Origin: Antilocapra americana
Taxonomy: Eukaryota; Chordata; Mammalia; Artiodactyla; Antilocapridae
Assembly (NCBI GenBank): GCA_007570785.1
Contig: ML664174.1
Span: forward strand, 2,689,054 to 2,753,053
Direction of reading: 5' to 3'
Length of the DNA stretch: 64,000 nucleotides
Shown: one piece after another, positions 53,526-64,000 of the stretch
Layout of the letters: the number at the start of each line of letters is the position of its first letter
Numbering within the stretch: the stretch's first letter is position 1
Position numbers and translations under genes: made by a program
Notes under the pieces: model-generated
Told to the model about the DNA's origin: nothing
Databases searched by the model: none
What the model saw: the letters and a program-made list of their open reading frames with translations, nothing else

Positions 53526-54480
53526 ATTTTAAAATTAATTTTTACAGGCATATGGTTGCTTTACAACATTGTCTTAGTTTCTGCTGTACAGCAAAGTGAA
53601 TCAGTTCTATGTATACATGTATCCCCCCTTTTTCCATTTCCTTCCCATTTAGTTCACCACAGAGCACTGTGTAGAGTTCCCTGTGCTACACCGTGTGTTC
53701 TCATCAGCTATCGATTTTATACGTAGTAGTGCATGTATCAATCCCAATCTTTCAGTTCTGTACATCTGTGTCTCTATTTTTGCTCTGCAAGTAAGTTTAT
53801 CTGTACCATTTTTCTAGATTCCACATATAAGCCAAATTCTACGATGCCTGTTTTTCTCTTTCTGACTCATTTCACTCTATAGGACAGTTTCTAGGCCCAT
53901 CCATGTCTTTGCAAATTGCACAGTTTCATTCTATTTTTTGACTGAGCAATGGTCCATTGTACATTTGTACCACATCTTCTTTATCCATTCCTCTGCTGAT
54001 GGATACTCAGGTTGCTTCCACGTCCTGGCTATTGGGTGCTGCAGTGAACACTGGGATGAGTGCTATCTTTTTGAATGATGGTTTTCTTTGGGTATGTGCC
54101 CAGGAGTGGCTGGGTCATAGGGCAGTTCTATTTTTGTTTTTGAGTATTCTGTTTTTGAGTATACTGTTCTCCATAGTGAACCATTTACATTTCCACCAAC
54201 AGTGTAGGAAGGTTCCCTTTCCTCCACACCCTTTCCAGCATTTACTGTTTGTAGATTTTTTGATGAGGTGATACCTCACTGTAGTTTTGATTTGCATTTC
54301 TGTAACAGTTCGTGATGCTGAGCATCTTTTCAGGTTTGTTGGCCATCTGTGTCTTCTTTGGAAGAATGTGTATTTAGATCTTCCCCCTATTTTTTGATTG
54401 TGTCATTTTTTTTTTAATATTGAGCTGCTTGAGCTATTAGTTTATTTTGGAGATTAATCCCTTGTCAGTTGCTTCATTGG
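53526..54480 (-). mobile_element. L1 3' UTR and ORF2 C-terminal part, reversed
   Basis: Begins with a reversed ruminant L1 3' end (TTACAACATTGTCTTAGTTT CTGCTGTACAGCAAAGTGAA TC). It continues into antisense ORF2 (CTTTATCCATTCCTCTGCTG ATGG, CATTTACATTTCCACCAACA GTG). On the minus strand the fragment MQIKTTVRYH and CWKGCGGKGTFLHCWWKC is readable but broken. Confidence 0.88.
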
Positions 54481-55029
54481 CAACTATTGAGGTTGTATGG
54501 TTCAGCATACAGACTGAACTAAAAAGGCTGGTGTCTGATCAAATAACATGATAAAAGACACTGTCTGTTTTATTAAAATATTTTCTCAACAATGGTCATA
54601 TCCATGCTGTTGGGAGGGTAGCAGATTGAGAGACCCAGACTTGGAGTTCATTAAGGAGAGAGTCGTGTATAATTTTGAGGAATTGGGACTATGTTCAGCT
54701 CTACATTCCAAAAAACAAACAAGCAAAACAACAGTGGCTTAAACAAGATGGAAGTATATTTGGTAAAAGAAGTCTGGAGGTGGCTCCATAGGATCCTCAG
54801 GAATCTGCACTTTAACATGTCTTGTCCACTCTCCAAGTGCTTGGTTTTCATCCCCCAAATCAACTTATGCTTCAGCATGTCTACTGAAGTGCCAGCCATC
54901 ACATCTCAGCATCAAGCAGGGGGTAGAAGGAAAAGCAGAAATGCTAAAGAGTGCCTTTCCCAAGTGAGACCCCTCCCATTAAGCACATTTCCTGGAAGCC
55001 CCTTTTTCTGTTCACACATTGAGATACAC
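54481..55029. other. Presumed RGS6 intron, no gene seen
   Basis: Nothing recognised; part may belong to an old MaLR element. Confidence 0.4.
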
Positions 55030-55585
55030 AGAATAACGGCTCCCCAGAGATGTCCATGTCCTAGTCTCCAGAACTGTGACTATCTACCTTACACGGCAAA
55101 AAGGACTTTGCAGATGAGATTAAGGGCCTCAAGATGAGAAATTATCCTAGATTATCTGGGTGGGACCAATGCACTCATAAGGCTCTTTGTAAGAGAGAGA
55201 TAGGACTATCAGAGAGAAGGTGATGCGATGCCAGAAGCAGAGGTATGGGTGGGCTCGCACATGAGTATGTATTCAAAGGAGTGCCTGGGGAAGGATGGAA
55301 AGAGAGAGGAGTTGGGGAGGAGAGAGTGCTTGTCAGCTGCTGGCTTTGAAAACAGAGGAAAGGACCATGAGCCAAGGAATGCAGGCAACCTCCAGAAGCT
55401 GGAAAGGGTATGGACACAGATTCTCCCCTAGAGTTTCCGAAGGAACATAGTTCTGCTAACACCTTTACTCCTGTAAGACCCACTTCAGGTTCCTGACCTC
55501 CGCACTATAATACATTTGCACTGTACTGTCTTAAGCCACCAAATTTCTATTTGTTGCAGCTGTGATGGGAAATGAATACACACAT
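55030..55585 (+). mobile_element. MaLR-type LTR, solo
   Basis: GGCTCCCCAGAGATGTCCAT GTCCTAGTCTCCAGAACTGT, AGGACTTTGCAGATGAGATT AAGG, CCAAGGAATGCAGGCAACCT CCAGAAGCTGGAAAGG and TTAAGCCACCAAATTTCTAT are in the order of an ERVL-MaLR LTR. Confidence 0.75.
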
Positions 55586-56069
55586 GATTCAGACACCAGA
55601 ATTCAGTGATCTGACAACCTGGGAAATAGTTTTATTCTGAGTTACAGGATGCTCAGCCAAAAAGGGAACCATACTACTGAGTCAGAAAGGAAAAATCGAT
55701 GTTGGGGTCAGGAATAGCAGACTGCCAGGCAGGAGTGTTATGCAAATACAAGGGTCTCTACATTTAGCGGAACAGAAAAGTATTCTTCTCAAAACAGAAT
55801 TGAATCCACATTGAGGAAACATACCTCAGAAGGCAGCAGAAATAGCTTTAAAAGATTTATGGCAACTGATTCAAAAGGGGATTCAAGTGATTCTTTAGGC
55901 AGAACATTCTCTGTAAGGCTGAAAGTTACTAACCAGGTGTGTCTGAGCCCGGCTGTGAAGACCGCAGTCTAAAGCACGGCTTTGAATTTGGGAGAAGTAA
56001 CTTGCACAGTTATCAGTAAGACTTTTGGTCTCCAAAAGTCAGACAGTAAGCAGCTATAGCTTGAAATCA
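55586..56069. other. Presumed RGS6 intron, no gene seen
   Basis: Nothing recognised. Confidence 0.4.
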
Positions 56070-56265
56070 ACACTTGTATACTGTTGACTACATGCCAGGC
56101 ATGGTTCCAAGCACTTCACGGGTATTAGCTCATTTATATGCACAGCAACCTGATGAACCAGTTACTGTCATTATCCCATTTTACAGATGAAGATAGTGAG
56201 GCAGAGGACGGGCAGGCACTTGCTGAGGTCACACGGTCTGTGAAGTTAGGATCTGAACCAAGGCA
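56070..56265 (-). mobile_element. MIR SINE
   Basis: ACTACATGCCAGGCATGGTT CCAAGC, TTATCCCATTTTACAGATGA AG, GCAGAGGACGGGCAGGCACT and GAGGTCACACGG in reversed MIR order. A tandem 18-bp repeat GAATCTGAACCAAGGCACTT follows at 56252-56291. Confidence 0.85.
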
Positions 56266-56439
56266 CTTTGAATCTGAACCAAGGCACTTTGACTCGAGTC
56301 ATTGCTCAGAGTCAGTCACTTTGCATGGCTCAGTGGGAGGGTGGGGGAGGAGGGGAGGGTATAATTAAGGAGAGAGGCGGAACCAGAACTTGAAAGTTAC
56401 AGAAGGTCATTTAAGGGTGAGTTTTCTTTAAATCCTATC

Positions 56440-56637
56440 AGATGGTAAAGAATCTGCCTGCAATCCTGGGGACCTGGGTTCAATCCCTGGGTCAGGAAGA
56501 TCCCCTAGAGAAGGGATGGCTACCCACTCCAGTATTCCTGCCTGGAGAATCCCATGGACAGAGAACCTGGTGGCCTACAGTCCATCAGGTTGCAAAGAGT
56601 CAGACACAACTGAGCAACTAATACTTTCTCTTTCTCT
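56440..56637 (+). mobile_element. Bov-tA SINE, 5' truncated
   Basis: Begins inside the tRNA-derived head (AGATGGTAAAGAATCTGCCT) and runs to AACTAATACTTTCTCTTTCT CT. Confidence 0.93.
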
Positions 56638-57004
56638 AGATCCTACTTAAGATGCTCTCTTGTCCCCAAAGACTTTTATAGCTTGGCTTTGCTTGGCTTC
56701 CTGGACTATCTTATACCAAACTATAAGAAATAGAGTGACTAGTTCCCAAGCTGCCTGGGAGAAGGAATTAATTTCCAGTTTCAACCTATGATCTGTTCAG
56801 AGGCAATTAGGACAGGTAACAGAGGAAACAGGCAGAGTGTGGCAAAGCATTTGCATTACAGAAAACCACTTTATCATAGCCGACTTAACCTTGTAAACAT
56901 CTTGCAAACACCCTCTACCTTGTAAACACTTCTTTTACAGTCAAGCTATGTGTGGTGAATTGGCAGGTGCAAAGCTAAAGAAAAGAACAAGATCTTATTT
57001 CTTT
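56638..57004. other. Presumed RGS6 intron, no gene seen
   Basis: Nothing recognised. Confidence 0.4.
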
Positions 57005-57112
57005 AGATCCTGGACAGCTTGTGGGACCTCAGCTCCCCAACCAGGGTTTGAACCTGCACCCCAGCAGTGAAAGTGCTGAGTTCTTAACCACTGGACCACC
57101 AGGGAATTCCTG
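57005..57112 (-). mobile_element. CHR-1-type SINE, head only
   Basis: Reverse-oriented tRNA-like head: ACCAGGGTTTGAACCTGCAC CCC then TTAACCACTGGACCACCAGG GAATTCC. Confidence 0.85.
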
Positions 57113-58674
57113 AGACAAACACTTATATTCTAAGACTTCTACTCCCCAGATGCAGATAAGCCAGGGTAGAATGATGATCAATCATCCTGATTGGATCGGT
57201 GAGTGACACTCCCTTTGTAGAGTAACCAGCTGGCCCCCATTATATTTGGGTTGCAGTTAAAGAATATGACTAAATATTTCCTCTGCTTCAAGTGGCTACT
57301 CCTAGAAGCCTGGTTCTGGGGTCACATAAATTTAATTAAAGTAAGCAACAATCCAAAATCCAGTAAAGGGAGCACAGAGCTTATTTCTCAGGATTATGAC
57401 TCACTCACTTACCCCCCTGGAAGCAGAGATGCTTTAACCAAAGTGAGATGGAGACATTTCTCCTGTTTTGCCCACCTGGAGAAGGTGGGGGTAGACTGAA
57501 ACAAGGACAGTGTGGGGTCCTCAGAGATGCATGATGAAATTACTGTACAAAGGAGAGACGTTTTAGCCCATATTTCCTGACACAGACTAAAACGATCAAT
57601 AGATCTACTTAAGGCAATGATGTGAAACCTTCATTTCACTACCCCTACTCTTGGATGCCTTATCTTCTCCACGAGGTTTTCTCTTATGTACTGTAGCCAT
57701 GACCCCAGCTCTGCCCATTTCTTGAGACATGTCTTCCCCCAGGAAGGTGAGAGGCCAGGGACAAAGCTGTCTCTCTCTCTCCTTAAATGACATCCCTCAT
57801 GTCCTTGGATTGGATCGTGTAGAGTTCTACAGAGCCTGCCACTGATGAAGAACAGAAAACTAGACTGAGACAAGGCAACTGGAAAATGCCCATCAATATG
57901 ATCCAGAACAGGTTCTGGGGAGGAAATTACTCTGTTCCCCATATCTCTGGCTCCTAAGTAAAAGTCAAGGGGAGGGAGGCACATCTGATTGGCAGAGCCT
58001 GGAACACATATGTCTTGGCTGTACCCAGGGCAGGACAAGAGAATGTCCTTTGTCTATAGCTGGGAGTGGTCTTTGCTCCCACATGACATTCATTATTTGG
58101 GAGTTTCATAATCAAAGCAAGACATTCAGATGCTGGATAGCCAAAATAAATGACAAACATCCTTTATGCTTCCTCCTTTTTCCATGAATCGGAAAACCCA
58201 AGGCCAAGATCAGGGTGAGGTCTTAAGGGAAGGAAAGCAGAAAGATTTCCTGGACCACCACCAGCATAAAAGGAGGAAAGGCAGCCCAACTGGGATCAAC
58301 ACTGGAGAACAAGTCAGACATTTGCCTGGAGAGCCTCCTTTCCCCTGCCCCATGTGAATCACTGAAGGACAGGAAACTTTGAAGGCAGTTGGATGGGATT
58401 CAAAGTGCTAACATCTGGTAGGGAGAAAGGTAAATATGAAGTTCTCTATGATACTGTGAGAAATGTCACTAGATTGCAGAGAGATTAATTTGGGTCAAAG
58501 AGAAGCAAACTTTTGGCCCCATGAAGAATTTGAAATCTACTGGGGAGAGAGTCTTAATAAGTAGGGTCAGATATCATAATCCAAGCAACTTGACTGTCTT
58601 GAGAGACAAATGAATTTTACAAGGTTACGGGTGCCAACAGCTAAGCAAGTCCCTCACAACATGACCTCAGCTAC
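57113..58674. other. Presumed RGS6 intron, no gene seen
   Basis: A 135-codon minus frame (57631-58038) has no recognisable domain. No named repeat. Confidence 0.45.
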
Positions 58675-58865
58675 CCTGGCAGTTCGGACCACTTCAGCCT
58701 GTGACTGGACACACTGCTCAACACGTCTGGGTTTCCTGCCCTCAGGCCTTTGTTTCCGTGGCTTCCTCCACTTGAAATGCCCAGTGTCCACCTTTGAGAA
58801 GACATCAAGGGGGATTTCTTCAATGACCATTGGAGAAATGGCTTTCTTCCATGAAAGCCCCTAGG
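58675..58865 (+). mobile_element. L2 LINE fragment
   Basis: TTTCCTGCCCTCAGGCCTTT GTTTCCGTGGCTTCCTCCAC TTGAAATGCCC is the classical L2 3' region pattern. Confidence 0.6.
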
Positions 58866-60059
58866 ATATAAAATCAGAAGAGAGCCCCAGGATTGGTAAG
58901 GCCAAGTTCAAGAACAAACTAGACCCCAGGGAGAGCTAAGAATGTTCAGTGGGGGCCTCCCGTTGCCCATCCACTGCTTCCACCATGCCACAAGGACCTG
59001 GGAGAGAACAAATCCTGCCAGAGTTCTCTTAGAAACATCATCATTTCAGGATGAGAAAGAGCCTTCCAGAGATAAATAAGTCCCCTCATCTGTCCATCCA
59101 TCCAGCCATCCATCCATCCATTCAACTAACTCACAAGTATGTGCTAGATTACCTATAACTTGAGGTATTAGAAATATTGACACCAGCTACTTTTGCCTCA
59201 TCCTTACTCAGTGGGTAAAACCCTAGTGCCTTGGGGTCCCATTAATTTTTCAGTTCATCTCCATGTTGCTCTGAGCTTCCTCTTCCCCTAATTGGTCCCT
59301 GACATATTCCCCATGCCCATATCTGGAACTTCTGTTCTTTGGCTCCATTGGTGAAAAAAGTTCCTGCATAACCTTCAAAGAAGCACAGAAGGGTGCCTTT
59401 ATCTCCCGGTCTACACGGATGCTCCGTTTCCAGTGCCCTTCCTCCTACTGCCACCTCCCTCCACCACCTAATCTGGGGTTCAGAGGGAAAGTAGGCATCA
59501 TCTTGCCTGTCATATTTTTCCTTTTTATAGGTAAAAAGTTCTGATTATCCGAGGCTTATATATCCTACCAGTTTCCTCTCTACTCTTCTGTCTATCATCT
59601 CTCTCTGTTTTTGCTACCTTCTTCTCATTTGTGGAAGACTTTGGTGCCTGATCCCCATCTTGTTCTGCATCTAAAATCCTGCTATTATCCTCCACGACAT
59701 CATTATCCATGTGGGAAACCTACTGAATATGTCAGCTTCTCAATCCTGTCCTCTACTCCAATGACCTTCACATTCAAATCATCTTACTCCTCCTATTTGT
59801 AAATTGCACAGAGCTTCCAGGTGGAGTTGAATAGGGTGGCCAGGGTTCTGTTTCAGGGCCCCAGAATTTAGAAAATGCATTATAATGATTGTTAAAGGTT
59901 GTGCAAATACTTCAACAGCTTTTTTCTCTGAGGAAATAGCATCTTCTCCAGACACATTCCAACCTCCGGTCAAGTGGGAAGAGTCCTAATTTTAACAGGC
60001 AAGGTTCAGGACTCGTAACAGGACCTACAGAAGGCCAAGCCTACACCTCCACCTCTCCC
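58866..60059. other. Presumed RGS6 intron, no gene seen
   Basis: Includes a short (CCAT)n run (about 59093-59121). Otherwise nothing recognised. Confidence 0.45.
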
Positions 60060-60900
60060 TGCCCACCCCTGGGCCTTTGCACATGCTGGTCCACCAAGAC
60101 CGCCTTCAGGGCCCAGCCCAGATATTCCTCCCACCCCCACTGCATGTGGTCCCACAGCCCATGCACATTTATCTTTATCCCACTTCTGCAGCTTCTCACA
60201 CTGCACTGCTGCTGCCCGTCCAGGTATCTGCTCCTCATACTATCCACAAGCCACTGGTAGAAATGCCCTTTGTCTTATTCATCTCTAAAGTCCCGTGACA
60301 AGCTCAGTGCCCAACACCGTAGTCACTCAATAAACATTTGTAGAACAAACGGGTCTTTAAAACCCATAAAGCCCAAAGCTAGACAGCAAGTAGGAAGGAC
60401 TCCTGACCTTCATCACCTCTAACTCTGTCTCTCACCCCTAGTCCTCAGTGACTTAGCTGAGGGCTGCCCATCCTTAGGGATGCTCAGGCCCCAAACCTCA
60501 GAGTGATCCCTGAATTCTTGCTTCCTGTCACAGTTCACATCCGATCAGACGATCAGACAGAAAATCCATTCAGCCTTACCTTTCAAACACAGAATTCAGT
60601 CTGAAATGTAGCTTTTCTCACCACCTCCACCCTCCCACCGAAGACTGAGCCTCTGTCTCCTGCCTGATTCCCTGGTGGTCTCCCTGCTTCCACCCTTGAT
60701 TTCTGATGGTGGAGCCCCATGTAGTGAAAGAATGAAGCTTTAAAAATGCTGTTCGGGACAGATCTGCTCAAAACCCTGAAATGGCCAAAGTCCTCACAAC
60801 AGCCAACGAGTCACATCATCTGACACCCCTACCCAGAATCTTGCCTGGGCATCAACAAGGTGAACTCACATCTTTGCTTAGGTGGCACCTTATTCTGGTG
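60060..60900 (+). mobile_element. L2 LINE fragments
   Basis: CCTGGGCCTTTGCACATGCT GG and the 3' phrase ACTCAATAAACATTTGTAGA AC (about 60328-60350) are L2-like. 60770-60900 (CTCAAAACCCTGAAATGGCC) reads as another L2 piece. The region between them is uncertain. Confidence 0.5.
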
Positions 60901-60908
60901 GATCCCCA

Positions 60909-61205
60909 ACCAAACTTTTTTTTTTTAATGTGGTAAAAGTCACATAATATAAAACATGCAGTTTTAACCACATTTAACTGTTCAGTTCGGTGCACTAAGT
61001 GTATCTACATTGTTGTGCAACTCTCACCATCTTCTGGCTCCTGAATTTTTCTCCTTTCTAAATTGAAATTCTGTCCCCATTAAGCACTAAGTCCCCAGTC
61101 CCCCTCCCCAGCGCCTCCACCTCCTGGCCCCTGGCATCTACCAATGTACTTTCTGACTCTGTAATTTTGACTATTCTAGGTATCTCGTGTAAGTGAAATC
61201 CAACA
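60909..61205 (-). mobile_element. Ancient L1 3' UTR, reversed
   Basis: GTGGTAAAAGTCACATAATA TAAAA, CTACATTGTTGTGCAACTCT CACCATC and GACTATTCTAGGTATCTCGT GTAAGTGAAATCC form the reversed 3' region of old mammalian L1. Confidence 0.8.
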
Positions 61206-61226
61206 GTTACATCTGCATCTAATACA

Positions 61227-61441
61227 TGCTAAGTTGCTTCAGTTGTGTCCAACTCTTTGTGACTCCATGGACTGCAGACTACCAGAATCCTCTGTCCGTG
61301 GGATTCTCCAGGCAAGAATACTGGAATGGGTTGCCATGCCGTCCTCCAGGGGATCTTCCTGACCCAAGGATTGACCTGTGTCTCTTACATCTCTTGCATT
61401 GGCAGGCAGGTTCTTCACCACTGGTGCCACTTGGGAAGTCC
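61227..61441 (-). mobile_element. Bov-tA SINE
   Basis: Reverse-oriented copy (CATGCTAAGTTGCTTCAGTT to CTGGTGCCACTTGGGAAGTC CC). Confidence 0.94.
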
Positions 61442-61659
61442 CTAATGTATACTGGAATGCATTTTTAAGGCTAATTTAATATATGTCCTACAAACTGATT
61501 ATAGCTTTTCTCCCCCTGCACTATACAGTAGCTTCTCATAGATAACTAATGACCACACTGTAAATACGGCAAACTGCTCCAAATCTGCTCTCCTGATTCT
61601 TTTTCTCTATTTTACCTTTTAAACTTTCAGAAGCATTTATCTCTTTTCACATACTAGAT

Positions 61660-61830
61660 GCTACTTATTTATTATGATTATTATCTAGTTTGTCCCTTCC
61701 CACCCCCACTGAAATATAAGCATCATAGGGGCAAGGATCTTCATCACTTTTGTTTGCTGATACTCCCAAGCACCTGGGAAAGATGATCTGGCACATCATA
61801 GGCACTTAATAAATATGAATATGTTTTTCC
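61660..61830 (+). mobile_element. L2 LINE 3' end
   Basis: AATATAAGCATCATAGGGGC AAGGATCTTCATC, CCAAGCACCTGGG and GGCACATCATAGGCACTTAA TAAATATGAATATG follow the L2 3' terminus. Confidence 0.7.
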
Positions 61831-61849
61831 ACACAGAATTAAGTTTGGG

Positions 61850-62300
61850 TGATTCAGTTCTCAACGTATCTGCCTTTCATTGTTGTCTGACAAAATGCCC
61901 TCAAAGTGAATGGCTTAAAATAATTATTTATTTTGCTCAAAAATCTGCAGTGTGGGCAGAGCTTGATGAGTTCAGCTCACTTTGCACACTGCAGCCTCAG
62001 CTGAGGTGGCTTTACTAGGGGTACGTTTCAAGTGGAAACTGAACAATGGCTGCCAGCGAGCTCTTTCCGATGGCTGGGGGTTCAACCAAGGGTGTAAGCT
62101 GAGGGCTTCAGTTCCTTTCCATGTGGGCCTCTCCACGGCTGCTTGGGCTTCCTCACCGCCTGGTGACTGTACTCCCAGAGCACACATCCCAGGACCACAA
62201 GGCAGAGGTGCATGCCCTTTCTATGACTTTGCCTTGGCTAATGGGCGCACAGTGTCATGAAGCGTAACTTCAGTCACACTTTGCTGGCTTTCTCTTTTGG
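61850..62300 (-). mobile_element. MaLR-type LTR, reversed
   Basis: AGTGAATGGCTTAAAATAAT TATTTATTTTGCTC near the left, AGGGCTTCAGTTCCTTTCCA TGTGGGCCTCTCCACGGCTG CTTGGGC in the middle. Diverged; subfamily not determined. Confidence 0.6.
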
Positions 62301-62685
62301 GATGGAGTGGTACCAAAGTTCTAGAAGATCATGTGGGACAGAAGATATTATTCCAGACATCTTAAGAAATACAGCCTGGGGAGGGAACTAAGATGGCAGA
62401 GGAATAGGACGGGGAGAACACTCTCTCCCCAATAAATATACCAAAAGAACTTTTGAAGGCCGAGCAAACTCCAAAAAACAGGAACTGAATGCTGGCAGAG
62501 GACAACGGACATCTGGAGGGGCGACCCATTGCCGACATGAGGAGTAACAGTGAGGAAACCTAGACCCACCCACCAGAAAACCACACAAGCCTTCCCATCC
62601 AGGAAACTTCGACAAACCACACATCCAACCCATCCCACAGAGAGGAATCCCCACAATAAAGGGACAACACAGCAAGATAAACAAG

Positions 62686-63612
62686 ATGAAAAGGCAGAGA
62701 AATACCCAGCAAGTAAAGGAATAGGATAAATACCCCCTAGACCAAACAAAAGACGAAGAGATAGGAAGTCTACCTGACAAAGAATTCCGAATAATGATAG
62801 TGAAAATGATCCAAAACCTGGAAAATAAGTTGGAGTTGCAGCTCAATAACCTGCAGGCAAGGATTGAGAAGATGCAGGTAAGCTTTAACAAGGACTTAGA
62901 AGAAATGAAAAAGAGTCAAAATACAATAAATAATGCAATAAATGAGATCAAAAACACCCTGGAGGGAACCAACAGTAGAATAACAGAGATAGAAGACAGG
63001 ATAAGTGAGGTAGAAGACAGAATGGCAGAAATAAATGAAACAGAAAGGAAAAATGAAAAAAGAATTAAAAGAAATGAGGACAATCTTAGAGACCTCTGGG
63101 ACAATATTAAACACACCAATATTCGAATCATAGGAGTCCCAGAAGAAGAAGACAAAAAGAAAGACCATCAGAAAATTCTTGAAGAGATAATTGTAGAAAA
63201 CTTCCCTAAATTGGGGAAACAAATAGCCACTCAGGTCCAAGAAACACAGAGAGTCCCAAATAGAATGAACCTCAAGCGGGACACCCCAAGACACATATTA
63301 ATCAAATTAGCAAATATCAAATACAAAGACCAAATATTAAAAGCAGCAAGGGAGAAGCAAAAAATAACTCACAAGGGGAATCCCATAAGGATAACAGCTG
63401 ATCTCTCAACAGAAACGCTCCAGGCCAGAAGGGAATGGCAAAACATACTTAAAGTCATGGAAGAAAACAATCTACAACCCTGACTACTGTACCCAGCAAG
63501 GATCTCATTCAAATTTGAAGGAGAATTCAAAATTTTCTCAGACAAGCAGAAACTGAGAGAATTCAGCAACACCAAACCAGCCCTCCAACGAATGCTAAAG
63601 GAACTTGCCTAG
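62686..63612 (+). pseudogene. L1 ORF1 (ORF1p, RNA-binding trimer protein), two premature stops
   Basis: The natural ATG at 62686 (MKRQRNTQQVKE) meets an in-frame TAG at 62722-62724. The frame resumes, is open from there to a TGA at 63481-63483, and would end at the TAG of 63610-63612. The readable part has, in order, a coiled coil with heptads (MIQNLENKLELQLNNLQARI, then ITEIEDRISEVEDRMAEI), the RRM segment with NIRIIGVPEEEDKKK, and the C-terminal domain with RDTPRHILIKLANIKY and QARREWQNILKVMEENNLQP. Both stops look like single C-to-T changes, at Gln and Arg codons. No frameshift was seen. Confidence 0.9.
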
Positions 63613-63663
63613 ATAGGAAACACGGATGGGATAGATAATCTGGAACCCAAAACAATAAAATAA

Positions 63664-64000
63664 ATGGCAGCGGGATCATACTTATCAATAATTACCTTAA
63701 ATGTAAACGGGCTGAATGCCCCAACCAAAAGACAAAGATTGGCCGATTGGATACAGAAACAAGACCCCTATATATGTTGTCTACAAGAGACCCACCTCAA
63801 ACCTAGGGACACATATAGACTGAAAGCTAAAGGCTGGAAAAAGATATTCCATGCAAATAAAGACCAAAAGAAAGCAGGAGTGGCAATACTCATATCTGAT
63901 AAAGTAGACTTTAAAATAAAGGCAGTGAAAAGAGATAAAGATGGACATTACATAATGATCAAAGGATCAATCGAGGAAGAAGAAATAACAATTATAAATA
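63664..64000 (+). CDS. L1 ORF2 N-terminus (endonuclease domain), truncated by window edge
   Basis: The frame is open from ATG 63664 to the last base, 112 codons and counting. It starts MAAGSYLSIITLNVNGLNAP, with the APE-type endonuclease motifs LNVNGLN (active-site Asn) and QDPYICCLQETH (active-site Glu). It continues into the KAGVAILISDKVDFKIKAV region. ORF2 would encode endonuclease and reverse transcriptase. No stop is present in the visible part; whether the rest is intact cannot be judged here. Confidence 0.88.
   Translation, partial: MAAGSYLSIITLNVNGLNAPTKRQRLADWIQKQDPYICCLQETHLKPRDTYRLKAKGWKKIFHANKDQKKAGVAILISDKVDFKIKAVKRDKDGHYIMIKGSIEEEEITIIN

Larger units (their letters stand above)
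62376..64000 (+). mobile_element. Bovine-type L1 with 5'-type start, cut by window end
   Basis: Starts at the L1 5' phrase GGGAACTAAGATGGCAGAGG AATAGG. A short, C-rich 5' leader follows, then ORF1, a ~50-bp inter-ORF spacer and the start of ORF2. Relative to the L1 layout I know, the leader looks internally shortened. It is antisense to RGS6. The 3' end and any target-site duplication lie beyond the window. Confidence 0.92.

Noticed and set aside
916..61441. tRNA genes at the Bov-tA heads
   Set aside because: The heads keep B-box-like GGTTCRATCCC but lack an intact cloverleaf; they are SINE promoters, not tRNA genes.
40768..62300. Upstream RGS6 exon encoding the start of DEP
   Set aside because: Scanned the minus strand for the family segment ending KIPSVV(T) before a donor; nothing convincing, so the intron probably exceeds 23 kb.
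1..64000. CRISPR array, operon, phage or bacterial defence system
   Set aside because: Introns, ruminant SINEs and LINEs show this is mammalian nuclear DNA. Repeated units are retroposons, not regularly spaced repeats.

Overview
The window is vertebrate nuclear DNA from a ruminant, most likely a bovid (cattle, sheep, goat or a relative). The evidence is the dense load of ruminant-specific retroposons: tRNA-Glu-derived Bov-tA SINEs in about twenty places, 3' ends of the RTE-type LINE BovB with their characteristic tail, and bovine-type L1. Older mammalian repeats (MIR, L2, L3/CR1-like, MaLR LTRs, hAT-Charlie and Tigger fossils) fill much of the rest. No bacterial operon, CRISPR array or rRNA was seen. 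The species cannot be fixed from the sequence alone.

The one host gene I can support is RGS6 on the minus strand. Ten coding exons lie between 40767 (5'-most seen) and 2220 (3'-most seen). Every exon has AG/GT boundaries and all ten join in one continuous reading frame of 781 nt (about 260 codons). In transcript order they are 40767-40717, 36577-36471, 35175-35124, 26708-26644, 22485-22409, 19826-19745, 17122-17048, 15164-15066, 13950-13889 and 2330-2220. They encode most of the DEP domain, the DEP helical extension, the linker, and the G-gamma-like (GGL) domain that binds G-beta-5. The N-terminal exons must lie beyond 64000 or were not recognised; I saw none between 40768 and 64000. The catalytic RGS domain exons lie before position 1. 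RGS6 rather than its paralogue RGS7 is indicated by the linker and GGL sequence.

Layout: 1-2219 is intron with SINEs. 2220-40767 holds the ten exons with introns of about 1.1 to 11.6 kb full of retroposons. 40768-64000 is presumed upstream RGS6 intron. It holds candidate regulatory DNA (a homeodomain-motif-rich block near 43.2-43.4 kb and a CpG-rich block near 48.6-49.4 kb). It ends in a plus-strand L1 with a 5'-type start, a broken ORF1 and an ORF2 start that runs off the window.

The most unusual structure is a 460-bp direct repeat (38561-39020 and 41101-41560, one mismatch by eye) that brackets the 51-nt in-frame exon at 40717-40767. A separate 98-bp pair of diverged copies (37716-37813 and 40342-40439, 8 mismatches) lies in the same neighbourhood. 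I found no evidence of a new defence, mobile or biosynthetic system; the novelty here is structural and regulatory. Gene identity and paralogue comparisons rest on remembered RGS-family protein sequence, not on a database search.
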